This document shows, piece by piece, positions 19,300 to 34,200 of a stretch of 34,717 nt of DNA (position 1 is the first letter of the stretch; each line of letters begins with the position of its first letter). The position numbers were made by a program, and so were the translations under genes. The DNA comes from Acanthaster planci. Its lineage: Eukaryota; Echinodermata; Asteroidea; Valvatida; Acanthasteridae. Under the pieces are notes generated by a model. It ran no database searches. It was not told the DNA's origin and saw only the letters and a program-made list of their open reading frames with translations. The stretch is taken from contig NW_019091504.1 in NCBI RefSeq assembly GCF_001949145.1, forward strand, positions 152,002-186,718, read 5' to 3'.

Positions 19300-22200
19300 C
19301 TGTATGCAAACAGACAGATCACAGCTTGTCAATTTCTCTTTCAAGTAGTGTCAATTCTCTTTTTGGATGTGAAAAGACCAGTTTAAAAGTGAATGGTGAT
19401 GCAAATTAAGAGCAGGTTACAGCAAATGTCCACACTACAAGTTTGCCAATGTCAAGTATGTTCTCAACTTTGGCAACTTCTGCCATGCATGTCTTCAAAG
19501 AAACAATGTCAAAATCAAGTTGGAGTTTGACCTGGCTTAATACTTTAATCAGCTTTCGTTCTCTCACCTGTTTTGATGTCTTGTCACCCAGTGTTCTTGC
19601 TATTTCTTCAAATACCTGTTCAGTTGCGCCTTGATCACGACAACGCTGCAGTAAAAGTCTGTCAGCATCCCTACATCACATCAAAGCACAATTCCTAAAA
19701 TCAATTCCTTTTGGACACTGGCATGTTGCAGGTGCTCTACAGAGCCTATATCTATAAAAGGAACTTGAACTCGTGCCCAAACTGATCAGTCACACTTAAT
19801 ACTTCAGCTTTATCTCTAGCACACATAGTTCAGTTTAGCCAAAGCTCATTTCTTGGTTGTTTTCCAACCAAAGTTTTTCTGTGCTGTGTTTGCCCCTAGC
19901 GTGTTGTCTTTTGGTGAAATTATTGATAATTCAATTTTGTTTGTCATGTTTAACAACACACAGCTAGTAGGACTTGGTTACGTTAAAAAAGTCTTACCTT
20001 GTCCAGACTACGATCACTTCTCCATCTTTCCTGTCCACATTAGCAGCAGACAGCAGCAATGTTCCACCAGTTTTCTGACAGTCAGGTTTCATCTCTTCAC
20101 TGACTGGGTTCTTTGAAGAATCATCTGTAGGCTCATCCTCTTCAGATGATCTCTTGGCTGTTGCAAGGGATTCTGGCTCTGATTTCCCACTTTTTTCATT
20201 GTATTGCACTTTTTTCATATCAACTGCCTCTTCTTTAGAGTCTTTCTTTGTCAGTTTTGAAGATGTTTCTGAACTTCTGATCTCCACTGGCGATGATCTT
20301 AACTTGGCAAGACTTTCAAATAGTGGCACTCGCTCAGACTGTCCAAATGACACACTGGGACTCTGAGCCAGTCGGACAGTTTGTACTCGCCGTTTGGTGG
20401 GTTCTGGTCTCCGTGGTAATGACCTCTGATCTTTCTCTCCATCCTTTGAACTACTGCTGTCTTGTGCAAAAGTAACCACGGAAACTGTCTCCTGCATTTG
20501 AGTGGGTGAACGAGGCTCAGTCCTCATTTGCTGACCAGCCACATCTTGTTCCACTTTCACTGATGTGTCAATTTTAGTAGGAATCCCTGCTGGGCTGAAA
20601 TGCCTGATGGGAGATTCAGGCAAGGTCTCGTCACAAATCAAATTCTTGACCGAGGGAGGATTGGAACTCTCCCCGCCTCCTGTCTTCTCCTGGGCCAGGC
20701 ATTCCTTCAGCTGCCTCATGTGATCTTCTGTGCTTCTGTCATCTTCGTTGTACGTGACAGGGGAGTTGGCACGGCTTCCGTTACCCTCTAATATGACCCC
20801 GGACCCTGAGATAAAAAGAATTATGGGAAACTAAATTGTGATGACAGCCAGTCAAACCAGGAAATGATATGCAGATTTCATTCTGCTGTTTGACCATTGC
20901 TTTTTAAAAATGTCAAATTGTAAGTGATAAAATTCAGCAAATGTGTGCTTTTATTTACCAATCTTCTGCAACTTCTGAAATTTATTTGATAGATGTTTAA
21001 TGACGGATTTACAAAGTAAATTATCACAAAGTTTTCTTAAATCTTGATTCTAAATTCTTGGACAGTTAAATAATGTTGTATGCAATACAAACTTTGATGT
21101 ATCCTGTAGCTACAACTGAAGCACTTCGGTGGACTTTTACATGCAAATTAATATTCTTCTCAGCACAGTTGAAAAACACTTTATGTTCTCTACTATCTAT
21201 ATTTACAAGTTAGCTCAGACTGAGGCTTGATCCTTGGACCCTTGGTTCACTAGCCGAAGACATCTAGACTTCAAATAAATACCACGACCTGCAGTTCTTT
21301 GACAGTAGCTGGCTGACAATAAATGCTGGTTTTGTATACTTCACTTGATCTTTATCTTCAAGTATTGGCATATAATCAAATCAAATTATTATACTTTAAG
21401 AACATTAAGCGTACCTAGTAGAGTGGTCTGTGAGCTGGGAGCAGCTTGGGTAGGTTGTGGGCTGGCTTTGTTCCCACTATGCCCTGATGACTGACTGCTA
21501 TCATGACTACCCTGGCTGGTAATGGGCGAGACCGTGCTCTCAGGTGTGGCTCCATCGACTCCCCGACTCTCCTCTGAGGTGATGACAGCATCATCTGCTC
21601 CATCGTCGTCATCTTCGTCATCTTCTTTGTCGTCTTGATCCTCCTCATCCTCTAAATCTTCAAACTCATCGTCTTCTTGTCCGTCATCAGCATCATCGTC
21701 GTCATTGACATCGTCATCATCCACATCCATTTCTTTCTCATCTTCAACATCTTCCTCATCCTCTTCCGATGCGTTCTCGTTCAAGTAGTCGGCCAGATTG
21801 TCGCAAATCTCCGAGAGATGAGCCACGGCGTCGCTGTATGGATTCTCTTCCTCTTCTCCGTCGTCTTCTTCCTCAATGTCTGGCTCGATATCTCCCGCAG
21901 ACGCCCAGCGGACCTTCTGTGCTTTCCTCCCCGATGGATTCCGGCCGGACCCTCTCTTTGGGTTGACACTCTGAGCATTATCTTCACTGGTGCCCGGCGG
22001 CTGTGAAGCGGTGAGGAGGTGACCTCTCCGCCTGTTTCCCATGGTAAACCCTCTCAAGGACCTTATCAGTTCAGTTCTTGTTCCCTGTGGAGGAATGCAA
22101 ATTTTGGGACAACAAAAATCTGACACCTTCCTCATCCTGTACTCAATGAATTTAAACAAAACGCAAGAGGACTCCATTTTGTGATAAACGGTGCTTGGTT

Positions 22201-25200
22201 AACCACAAATGACATCTTGACAGGACTGAGTGGATTCCACAAAATGAGTCTTACAGCTATTGTTTTCAGCAACTTTGTTCAGTAAACTAACTGTTTTGTT
22301 CATTTCTCAGTTCTTGGAATAGACAGGGTTCTTGGAATGCCTGGAAATCTACCCTGACTTTGTGTCTCTCAGATCTACTGTCTCATTGCAGAGACGAAAA
22401 CCTGCTACTCCCAAGCAGTCTTTTTGCTCATTGGAAAGAACGACGAGTACAATCAGACGAGGGACGAAGTCAGCATTTGAGAGAAACTGAAATATTGGGT
22501 AACTGTATAAGATCGGTGCGTAAAAGAGAAATATGTTTAACACATTTGCCCACATGACTCAGCTAACGATAAAGTTTGGAACATTAACTTACCAAAGCAC
22601 TGCAGTAGGCGCAATGGCGGACTTTACGTTGGACTCTAGTGTCGTGTGATTTCTCATGACAATTACACGCACAGCCTTGGGTACCATACTGAAGCTGGGT
22701 GTTTAATTCCTGCCATGGGTCTGGTAGCTGGCTCTACATTATCAACAATGACAACCACACATCAGAAATACACAAAAACTGACTCAGTCAGCACAATATC
22801 TTTTTTGGAAAAGGACCAAAAATTTGGCTAAGCCTGTGGGTAAATTTTGCTCCGAAAATTTTGTAGGGTACAATTAACTGTTTTTTTCTACCCCTCAAGT
22901 AAAGTAAAAACCAAAAACCCTTCTAAAAATGATTGTGGTAAAAATAATTCATATTACTTTTCTTGGAATTTTTCAGGATGTGTGCACTAATACAGCAGGG
23001 AGTCTTGGGTTCAAATCCTGCCTAAACAAGCTGGAGAAATTTTTTCAACATTTTTTATAGACAGAGGACTGAGGAAGCACACAAAACCCAAATTGGTTGA
23101 GCGTGTAAACCCAACAGTGAAATTATTTCCCATAGGATTATGAACAACCAACAAATAATCTTATCCACTTTCCTAATCATAATCTAACACAAACCAGCGC
23201 CATCAGTTACCTTCAATCCAGTGCTGGATTTCTTCCGAGCAGGTGACTTCCAGATGGATGGCAATCTGCCCTTCAGTAGGGCAGCCTTAGGCAGGAGCCG
23301 GTGGAGCACAGATGGCTTGGGGCCGGATGGAGTCTGGGTACTAGAGGCAGGCTTGTTGGGTGGTCGACCAACTCTTGACTTTGTGATTGGGATTTCTTCA
23401 TCGCTGTCAGGAATTTCGATCTCCTCAAAGCTGTCATACTGCAACAAAGCCAACCAGTTATTAGAAATTCTAACCTTTTGAGGTTTGGGGCAAGTTTCTG
23501 GTACAAAATACCTGTTACAAGATGTACTTTGCATCGGAGAGATGATAGTTTTTAATAATGGATTTTACCCTATACCGACATATAATTATAACACAGTGTG
23601 AGGCTAGCAGCGAACCACCAGAACACCACAGAAAGGTGAGACACTAACTGGTCACAGCGCCCTCGCTTGGTGGCAGGATTGCACTTCACACTTTCCTGTG
23701 CCACCTTGCCACTGGCCTGGCCATGCTGCATAACGATTCACTTTGAGACTGGCAATTCAAATTTTGTATTGAGCTCTATACCTGTGTATCATTTGAAAAC
23801 TACTTTCCAGTTGCCATAAAGCCAACCCGAACTCAGGTGCATACCACCGCCACAACTGTACACTCGGTGTTTGTTCAAGAGCTTGGGAAGAAATTCGCAG
23901 GCTTACTCAGATGGGACTTGAACCCAAGACCTCCTGCTTACTAGTGCAGATGTCTTAATCACTCAACCACTGAGCTTGCCGGGGTCGGCTGGCCAATTCA
24001 AGTCACATGTGCCACAAACTACTACAAGCTCTCATGCAAACACTGAGGATACAGTGTTATAAATATACGTCAGTGTAACGGAAAAACCCATTGGCAAGTA
24101 AACATCTCCACGACGCAAAGTATCTTGCGTTTGCAGTACCCACTGCTACACCTGACTCGGACTGGCCAGCCAACCCCAGGAAGCTGAGTGATCAAGTGGT
24201 TAAGACATCTACACTAATAAGCAGGAGGTCGTGAGTTCAAGTCCCACCTGAGGAAGCTTGTGAATTTTTTCACAAGCTCTCAAAGAGAAAAACCTGTTAT
24301 CAAAAATTGGCAAATATCCATTTCTTTTATACCCACAACCAGAGGGATTGTCTGTGTTCAAGTGTGACTTTATTCTGGTTCTCTAATAAGAAAAGACAGA
24401 ATTCCACCATGTTGCTCACTGCGAACCCATTCAAATTTCCCAACTGTTGCAAGAACAGTTGACTAGGTAGGTTTGGCAAACAGACAGATGGCATGAGACA
24501 AACGCAGAGCACAATGCGTGAAGGAGGCAACATTATGTCTCATCACAAGACCACCAAGCTTGCTGAGGTCAATTGGTCAAGTTGAAGTCAGATGAGCAGT
24601 GGGCACACTGTCAAATGATTTTATAAGATGTTATATACGTTCCACTACAAGCCCAGAATCAACAAGTTCAGCAGGACTGCATGCCATTGACTGTAGTCTT
24701 TAGTTGCCTTATTTACAAACAGAATGGCATTTACAAGTTCTTCAAGTGCAAACCGCAGTAAAAGGCCGATAGTATTCATGATGGCCCCAGATTCTGTGAT
24801 CAACTTTGCAGTGAAATTACAGTAGCAAAACAAGCAAGGTGTCATGCAGCACAAGACATCCCCAATGCGACATCAGCCACCAGTAGGATTGGTACTCCAA
24901 GCTTATGACACACCCGCGCAAAATGCCGACTTTAATATAACATGAAATTGGTACTCAAGGCTTATGACATACCCGTGCAAAATGCCGACTTTAATTTAAC
25001 ATGGAATGCCATCACTACATCGACAGGCTACTTTTCTCTTCTCTCTACAGACTCATAAACTTAGGATCTTTATGCTTTGAATATCAGATTCCAGAAAATC
25101 TTTTGGAGAACTTAAAAACATTGAAGGAAAGTAAATTAGCTGTTCAATTGGGAACAGCTATTGTAATCGTTAAAGTTTTTTTTTTCTTTTTTTTCTTTTT

Positions 25201-28200
25201 CCACGGTTTTTTTTCTACAAGGCACTTTGGCAATTATTTTACGTCCGATCAATTTCAAACTTGGTACAGTAATTACCATCATCAGAAGGTGTGCCGTGAA
25301 ACTTTTTGTAATCATAACGTCATAGGGGGGTCACGTGAACTCAATTCAAAACTTCATTCTTTACAGTCTAATAACTAGTAAACTATTTGACCGATTTAAC
25401 TCAAATTTGGTATGCACATAGTCAGGGACGTGTTATAGATGAAAATTGATATCTTGACCTCATGTGACCTCTACTTCTGGTTTGACCGGAACTTGTATTT
25501 TAACACACAAATCGTCATATCTCATGCACTATACGTCCAATGGCAGTGATAATTGGTTTTTCGTTATACATGCCACTTTGGCAATTATTTGTTATCCAAT
25601 TCATTGCAAACATATAATGCTCGTTGACAGTCATCAAAAGACAATAAAAAACATTTTGGGAACAGCTATGTGTTTGTTCACAAACACCACTCCCAGTTAT
25701 CAATCCTTTCCCTTAAAATGTTCAACGCATACCTCCTTTTCCTTGTCATCATCCCAGATGATTTCTTCAAAGTCCATCATGTAGTTCTCAGGGGGTCGCT
25801 CATCAGCAAAGAGAAGAGAGAACTCCTGCTCTAGATGAGGTTGACCCTTCAGTAAGGGTAGGATGCTCTCCTTGAGCTGCAGGTTGTCAAATAAACCAAT
25901 CAATTACATTTGCAAATGAGGTAACCCCTTCACTTCAGCGGCAAATGGTTAGGTTATAGCTGCACACAGTGACCCTGGAAGAGTGAAAGTGCACATTTTA
26001 AGTTCTGGCTCCATGTAGAGTCTGAGGGTACATGTTGATTTGATCAGCTAACCATCTCTCAACTTCCTGAAAGGAAACAAAATCCTCTAACCTTACACAG
26101 CTGTACTTCGAGTATGTTTCAGAATCGAAGATAAAAGCATCTTTCCTGAGATACTTAAGGTATGTTTCTATGCCTCAGAGTCATTCCCAACCTACTCACT
26201 GGGTGATTTTAAGCTCCCTGATGTTGGGGATCTGATTACATGAATTTCACTTCTTAATTTTAAGAACATCACATCCTTCAACCTAATACCCAAGTTGGGG
26301 GTACTTCAACTTGGTTTTGGCACTGAAGGTTTCTACAATAGGTCCTCCTGCCAGAGATGAAAATAGGATGTTGCACAGGAGCCTGGAACACTCCTGTCAA
26401 GAGATGTGACTCACATCATTATTAGTGTGGTCCTCGTCGGCACCCCATTCCATGATTGTGTTGAGGACTTTCTGGAATTGAGCAGGATTCTTCTGGAAGT
26501 GTACTTCCACTTGACGCAGAAAAAGCCTTGCCTTGGCAAACTCCAGGTTCTCCATCAACTGGCAAAATACATAAAAACAAACAATTTAATATCCACCTTT
26601 AATCAGTATTTTCCATACACCGTCAAAGAATGACTTCCGGTGGAACATTCATCAGGGAAATGCTGATTATGATTTTGAGTCTTTTATTTCATTTGGTATA
26701 AAATTAGTATTCTCTCACAGAGAATTCCATAAGAAATTATTGAGTTTACAGTCATTTGCAAAAGTTTAGGACCACCCATAGAAATGCATCAACCTGAAGG
26801 AAAACCAAACTGAAACCAATAAGTCATGGCAATTTATGTTTATTTTCAATGTGTAACCTTGGTACCTTGGTTGAACATTTTTGACTACATTTCCATGATT
26901 TGACATGTTAACAGTCTAATATTCAGTGTGCCCTCCTTTATTTCTGATTGCTTAGACTGGCTTTTTTTACCCATGCTGCCTGGCAGACAAAATTTCATAC
27001 AAGACCTGCCTTTGCAAAATATTTCGTTCAAATGGGTATATAGCACTACACTGATGTTATGCACCACTGTAAAATCATGTTAAGTAATCATTCAGTGAGA
27101 CAGTGTAATGCAGGCCAAGTGACAGAAATACCAATAAAATTCCAGGTGGTCTTAAACTTTTGCAAATGACTGTCGTATCCTCCGCTACACCCATTTAAAA
27201 CCGCCAAAGCTCAGTCATCAAGTGCTGAAGGAGAAGCTGGAGGTCCTATGTTCGAGTCCAATCCAAGCCATCTAAAGTTAGCTTAATTGCAGAATACCCC
27301 GCCATCCCCGCAAGATCAACCTCATAGCCAGGTACCAAGTCAAAAGTGTCACACTCTTCTCAAGGGATTTTCACCTTGTACCCATGTAACCAGTTATTTC
27401 AGGGTTGTATTTTGGAGTGGTGGGGTATTCTACAATTACTCCCTGAAGTTTTTCACCATCTCAAAGACAACACTGAGTATACAGTGCATCACCCAAGGGT
27501 ACAAATAGTTGGAAAACTCCATGAGGGCCATACACAGTTTTTTTTAACAACGGCCATGTCTGGTACATTTCAGTCAAATTATAATACGCAACATTCTGAA
27601 GCTGATCACATCCTTCTATCTTCTTTCAACTTAACGCAATTTTGTATGAAGTGTAACAGTTTTGGATACTTTTGGGGGGGTAAAATATTTTACGTCTTTC
27701 AATTAACATCAGACTATACAAATGTTGCACTATTTTTGAGATGACGTTCTGAAGCTTTTTAATAGACTAACCACTCCACATTCTAGGGCTACATCTGTTG
27801 GCAAGAAGGCAGTGAAATCTTCAACCAGATCAGGATGTCCCTCCAAAGCCTGGCAGATTTTCTGAAATAGCTGTGGAAATTAGACAATTTCAACCAATCA
27901 AATATGCAAATTCAATAAATTCACGGAGGACTTCTACTGCAAGAAATCTATCACGTACCTACATTGCCTTTCACACTACACTTTATTAACATGAGGCTGA
28001 ATGAGCAAGTCTTACAATTTTGCATTTTTAGCTCCTTTGGTTTTTTATGAAACAAAAACAAGAAATGTAAGAATATGAAAACAGCATATTCTCAGACAAT
28101 CCAGCAAAAAAATCCACCAATCAAAACATTCAATAGAATATTTTGAAAGAGGTAAGTTACAAATGAGAAATAAATGGCACTGACCTCCTCTGCTGCTATT

Positions 28201-31200
28201 TCTGCTGTCTGTGAAAATGAGTTGAAAATGCCAAGAAAATCAACGTATCTGTCTGGATCAGATGAAAACCTCTCCTACGAAAAACAAATTGTATGTAGCA
28301 ACTTCATGTAAGGACTGGTATGAAATATGCAGATAGTATGCTGTATACTTGAAATATGAAGGATTTTCTCCACCAAAGAACTGCTCAAAATGACTCAAAT
28401 TTTTATTGTTATTGGAGGGACTTTGACGGACTGGACAAACCCTGAATCCTAAGACACTCAAAGGTAAAGCACAAATGCTAACAACTTGAGACAATTCATA
28501 AGTCAGTTGTAGTTAAGTCCTCACAAGTCCTCACAAGTCCTCGCAAGTTCTTGCAAGTCCTCACAAGTCATCCAGTCTCCACATGACTTATCACCACTGC
28601 ATTCTTTTGTCACTGGGTATCCTACCTGAACTTTTGAATAGGTTTATTTACTTGAGATTTGACTGATAGTTTCACTGAATATGATAACTTGATAGAGTCT
28701 AATTACTGTACGACTTATGACTTATATAATATAATATGGACTGTCATAACTCATCTAATACTCTAGGATCACTCAGAGCTTTCTACAGTAGAATGCAATC
28801 TTTTTTACCTTGACTTTGTTGAGATATGCTCGTGAGAAAGACATCTCTCTTTCCTCTCTCTGCATGAAAGAAACAAAAAAATTAAAACACACAGAAAATA
28901 CTGGAGAACAACACAATTGTTTGAAAGCATTCAAGCTTAAAAACCCCAAAAGATTTATGCTAAATAAAATGAAATTTCAAGACTGAAGAGGCACTGTAAT
29001 GAGTTATTGGGACTTATTTATTCTGCTTTAAAGTCTACAGAAAGTATTAACTGGTCTGATCAGAATTCATAAATATTGAAGTAGTTTTGTTTTGGCAGTG
29101 GCAAAGGCTTGTGAGAAGAAAATTATACCAAAATTTGTTCTGTCTTTCATGTGTTTATGAATTAATTAAACTCACACTTGTCGTACCTTTGGGTCTTTAG
29201 ATACAATATCTGAGTCTAACAGCACCACAGTGGATTCCAAATCTCGCCTTAGCTTTGTCTTCATGCGTTTAGCAGCCATCTTGTTGGTCAGGGTTGATGC
29301 CTTCTCAACATCTTCACTCGCATCTTCTACAATTCCATCCCCTACGGCTTTGAGTTGAGAATCAGGCAAGCCCTCAGCATCGGAGACCTCTCTGCTGTTG
29401 GAATCCACATTCTCCACGATGTTCTCCCCTGGAGATGCTGCAGCATCATCAAGGTTATCTTCCTCTGCTCCTTCTTCATCTATCAGGGAGTCGGGAGTAC
29501 TGCTCTTACTTCTTGGTGGAGGGCTGCTTGTATCCTTTGAGATGTTTTGATCCTTCTCCTTGAGAGCTGTCAAAGTTTCCCCGGTAGCAGTTACATCAAC
29601 ATCTCTTGGGGATTTATTTGAAGGTGTTGAAGAAGACTGAGTTGTGGATGGTGGGAGATTATCAACTGCTGTAGGGTTTCTGTCCGAATTTGCACAGCTT
29701 TTGTCTTTAGAGACTGTCTCATCAATGCTAATGGTCTGAGTCATCTGAGTTGACTGCCTTGAGCTGACAGCTTGAGATGAAGGCTTCGTGACAGGTACCT
29801 TGGAAGGTACTTGTTTGCTTTTGTCTCCTCTGCCTTTTTTGTCTCTGCTCGTACGTTTTTCTCCTTGTCCGATATTAGGGACACCTCCAGCCTTCACCAA
29901 CTGAAAGTTCTGTAGGGCTGAAATACCACCTGCACTGATGGATGAAGATGGGGATAACCTGGGGCTAACATGAGGTGTTGAAGCTGGTGTTACTGAGTGA
30001 GAATCTGATGATTTGGTAACGGTGTCAGAAGTGGGATTAGCATAGGTGTCAGAGGCAGGATTGGTCAAAGCATGCACTGCATCATGGTTCAATACTTGTG
30101 CAAACCCTCCAGTTGAGGAAGTGATAATCTGTACTGTTGTGCCTCCAACAGTGCTAATGATGCCTTGTTGAGGATTTATCACTAAGACTGGTTGAGGAGG
30201 GGCTTCCATAGGAACAGTCTTGACATTTAAGGTATTTGGAGCAATGATTTTGGGAACTAAGGTGTGGATTCTTAACTGTCCTTCACAACCAAGACCTTGG
30301 GTTGAAGGCTCCAGCTTTGAGAAAGATGGTCCACGTTGCCTGGGCAACCTCATTTTGGCAAGGGGTTCATTGGGTTGCAACGTTGGTACAGGAGTAGTCT
30401 TGCCGGAATCAGAGCCTTGAGAGCCTTCTTGTTGAGGAGTTGGTGTCGAGGGAGCAATCTTATGGGATGGACCAGCTGGACTTGCACCCACTTGCTGGGG
30501 ATAAAAAGCTGACTGGTACTTCTGCAAAGGCAGACGGATACAAGACACACAGCTACAAGGATCAACAATGAACCACTGAGTCAAAAAGAAATGACAACTT
30601 AACTGGACCATTCATCAAAATTATTAAAAAAAAAAAAAATTGAAGAAGCGTCTGAGGCAACATTCCAAGTAAATCTGTGAACAGCACCACAAAACAGCAA
30701 GGGACAACAGATCTTGTCGAAATGTCTCCACAGAAACACATTTCCATGTTCCATTGTTTTAAACATTCCACAAAATGTTCTACCTTGGACAAGGAAACCT
30801 GAACCAGGGGTCGAAATTAACAGTGGTCCACTGGCCCGAGGCCAGTAGAAAAGTCGGTGGACCAGCTGATCTAATAAAACTGATGGTCCAGTGGGCCAGT
30901 TTAAATCCGATGTCTTTTCTGTCTTCACAAAAATCTTTCAATAACCTTTTCTTATGTTAAAATGCTTTCTTCTTACATTTGTAATTTTTGAAAAAAACAC
31001 TGTTATTTTCACGAGTTTCCATTCACGTTTCACTGTGGCAGTGGTGAAAACACGTGCGCAAAGCTCAATGCATTAAACGAAGCTGTGCTGGTTCCCGCCA
31101 CGCAGCGCCCCTGCAGAAGAACGCGTGATAAAAATGTAGGAACCAGAACCGGTCTGTACTGTACATGTACTAAATGTTCTGTACATGTCCACTCTAAATC

Positions 31201-34200
31201 AGCCGTACACGTTATGGATGCAACCCTAAGGCCTCAGGTCGAAAATACATCGATGTTGTAAGAGGTTTTCTGCAAGTTAATTCACAGAACTTGGTCTCTT
31301 ATTTATGTACATATTTTCTGCGTTCATAAGTTTAATTTGAGGTTGTCCTCCTCATGCCTCAAGGGTTATCGCCCACTGGTCTGGATGTATCATGCATGCT
31401 TACCACGCGATACATGGACATTGTTGGCCAGTTTGCTGTCGCAATCGCCTGTGTGAATTGTCTGTAATTTTTCTTGTGAATTGCCGAATGTAGCAATTTT
31501 CACATAGATTAAGACAGGTGTTAACTTTCTGAGATAATTTGGGAAGCTGTCGTCCCCATTCATGCCATTCAATCAGCACAAAAAAACTGCCCTCCAAACA
31601 AACAAATATTCCGACCTACCGATCCTATTTTTGAGAGGCAAAGCACAACTGTTTGGGCCTAATAAAAGACTGTGTGTATTGCAGTAGGCCTAAGTTAAAT
31701 AACCATAATAATCGTGGATTCTGAGAAATCTTGGGCAAGTGTTGATCCCATTCGGGCAAGCAAATTTATGGCATGGTCTGCCCGATCGGGCAAACTAAAA
31801 ACCAATTTGTTGCAGCCTGCGCCATAACAAGGATTGCTCAAGCAGCTGCATGTGCCGTTCTGGTATGGCACCACCAAACTTTCAGCAGGATCAGTGAAAA
31901 TTTTGAAGTACTGGTCCTGCTGGCTACCAGGAAAAAAAGGTTAATTTCGACCCCTGTGAACAGATACTGATTTTGTAGGACCAACCTTTAACCATTCTGG
32001 TCTTTTGTCATACAGCTGAAAATTCTCAACGGGAGCCTTCTCACTTCCAGGGAAGACAGGTGCACAGGGTGGTGTCAGTATCGGTTTGATACCGCATTTA
32101 CGCCAGTTCTGCAATCAGAAATTCACAAAATGACACAATTTTAACATTTACAATAATCTTGGTCAATTTTTAAACAGTTATCAAATGCTGCCAACTTGAA
32201 GGTTACTGCGAAAAATAAATATTTCTCATACAAAAAAACATGACACACCGTATGTATGCAAAGTAATGTACACTTCTAGTACACACTCCAAATTCTACGG
32301 ATTTCTACATCAGTTTTTCAAAGTGGAAAAACGTTTCTTCGTGTGGGCACACTGATTGCTGTTAGAACATATTCCACAGGGGTCACGGACAGCCATGTTG
32401 TTAAAAATGGTACTCCTCTTGACAGCCGACCTCCGATGGACACAATTCAAATCCCAACTAATACACCACAGGGATTGAGTTGTCTCTCCTTAACAGATCA
32501 AATAGGATTCTACCCTCACAAGATTCTGGTCGACACTGAAAAACAGGTAAGGGCTCTCTGTTTGTCTCCCTCTAGAAAGGAATAATGGCTCATACAATGG
32601 AATCAAATTTGCTGAACTCATCTAAATAAAATTGTTCCACAACAAAGATAACTCAACTGAAATGGGGACTGAACTTCAAACCTCCAGATCACAACTCCAG
32701 TGAACTATCACTAAGTATTCACAAGTAGAGCACCAAACTTTGTTCTGACCTTGATGACGTTAGAACTGTTCTTACTGCAGGCGTTCTTGACGTGGACCAT
32801 GACCTGACGAGATGTTTTGATGGGTAGCATGTTTTGACAAATCATTCTGTACAGCACCTGTTTATCCTTCTCAGGTGGATACTGCATCAGGCCGAGTACT
32901 ATTAAACTAGGGACAGAAGGCAAAAGCATAGAACATAACACCTCCTTCAGTTGGCATAAAAATATTGGGCACTCCAACCTGGCACTCCAACCTTCTGGAT
33001 ATTTCTACAAGGAAGTTTGTAGGTTCCAACATGATCCAATGCCATGCTGTAAATACACAGTACATTCTCTGTGCTGAAATGGCTGCATTCAGGGCCAATG
33101 AAAAGTTACAATGGCAGACTGAAAAGTCTTAGAGCTATCAAAATACTGCCAGTGGGGGTTTATGGTGCATTTGAGGTTGTGAAAGTTTAAAGGAAATAAC
33201 TATACTTGGCATTATGCAAGGTTATTTCATTCTCAAATGCAAGAATTTGAATTCGAAAATTCAAACTCCAATTTAAAACACATTTAAAAAAAACAGCACA
33301 CACAACCGTAAGGATAAAGGGGCTTCCATATTTGAAGTTAACGGTATCGCCAGTTAAATTGACCAGAAAAAGGGTTCAGAAGATGTGAACAACACTGAAT
33401 TCTTACACGTCTTCTGATTTCTCAAAGGAAGTCTTCTCCATCGGTTTGTTGGTCAAACTCAAACCAGGAAGCAGCTCAGAGTACATGAAGACTTTACTAT
33501 GAGCAATGATTCTCTGGGCGCCCTCTGTTGGTGGACTTCGGACACACTGGCTTTTCCGCTTGGAGTTGTCCTCCGAAGGAGCCTCATTTGGGTTCTTCAA
33601 TTCGAACTCTGAAAAATGAGCAAAATGGTGGGTCTTGATCCATGAGTCCCAACCAAAGATCTTATAGCGCCAAGTGGTGGCGCAGGATGGGGAACTCTGC
33701 CAAAAAGGTATAAGCACTGAGGGCACCATTCGAGGAAGCGATCTGCCTAGAAAACATCCTCCTGAGTTCATAAAAATGCTGGAAAATCAAGTATTGAATA
33801 TTCATTAAACAAACTATGACACTCACCTTTTTCTGTGACAGCAACTTCTTGCGTAGTGATATTCAGGGCACCAGCTAGATTGCATGGTCTGAATGCTGAG
33901 GTTGGGACCATGACATGCCGGTTACCAGTCCCAGTGAATGGTCCCCCGTAAGTAGCTTCAGTGCGTGAAGCAAGCATGTCCAATTCAGTCTGCAAATAGG
34001 AAAGAGCCGATTCTGACCTCACCGATATAACTAATCTCACCATTTTTTTATTTTCAATCAATTTTCAAAAGATGGTTAATTTCCACCTGCCATCAAGGCT
34101 GATACTGACAGAATTCCACATTTTACAGAGCTCACTATGAAGTATGCCGGGATTTAAATTCATGTTCAACTACTTGTATGTTAATATGTCCATTATTTCC

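Noticed and set aside
21991-22039. ATG near 22039 as the start of a separate minus-strand acidic protein
   Set aside because: Frame is open upstream to a good acceptor at 22085, phases match the neighbouring GON4L exons, and there is no promoter sign.
24164-24240. tRNA gene suggested by A-box and B-box words
   Set aside because: Acceptor and anticodon stems do not pair, and similar copies with shared non-tRNA tails occur nearby, so it is a SINE head.
29172-30611. The 479-codon frame as a single-exon gene of its own
   Set aside because: Its first 30 residues lie before a strong CAG acceptor at 30522 and its last four after a GTACGA donor; the remainder is an in-frame GON4L exon.
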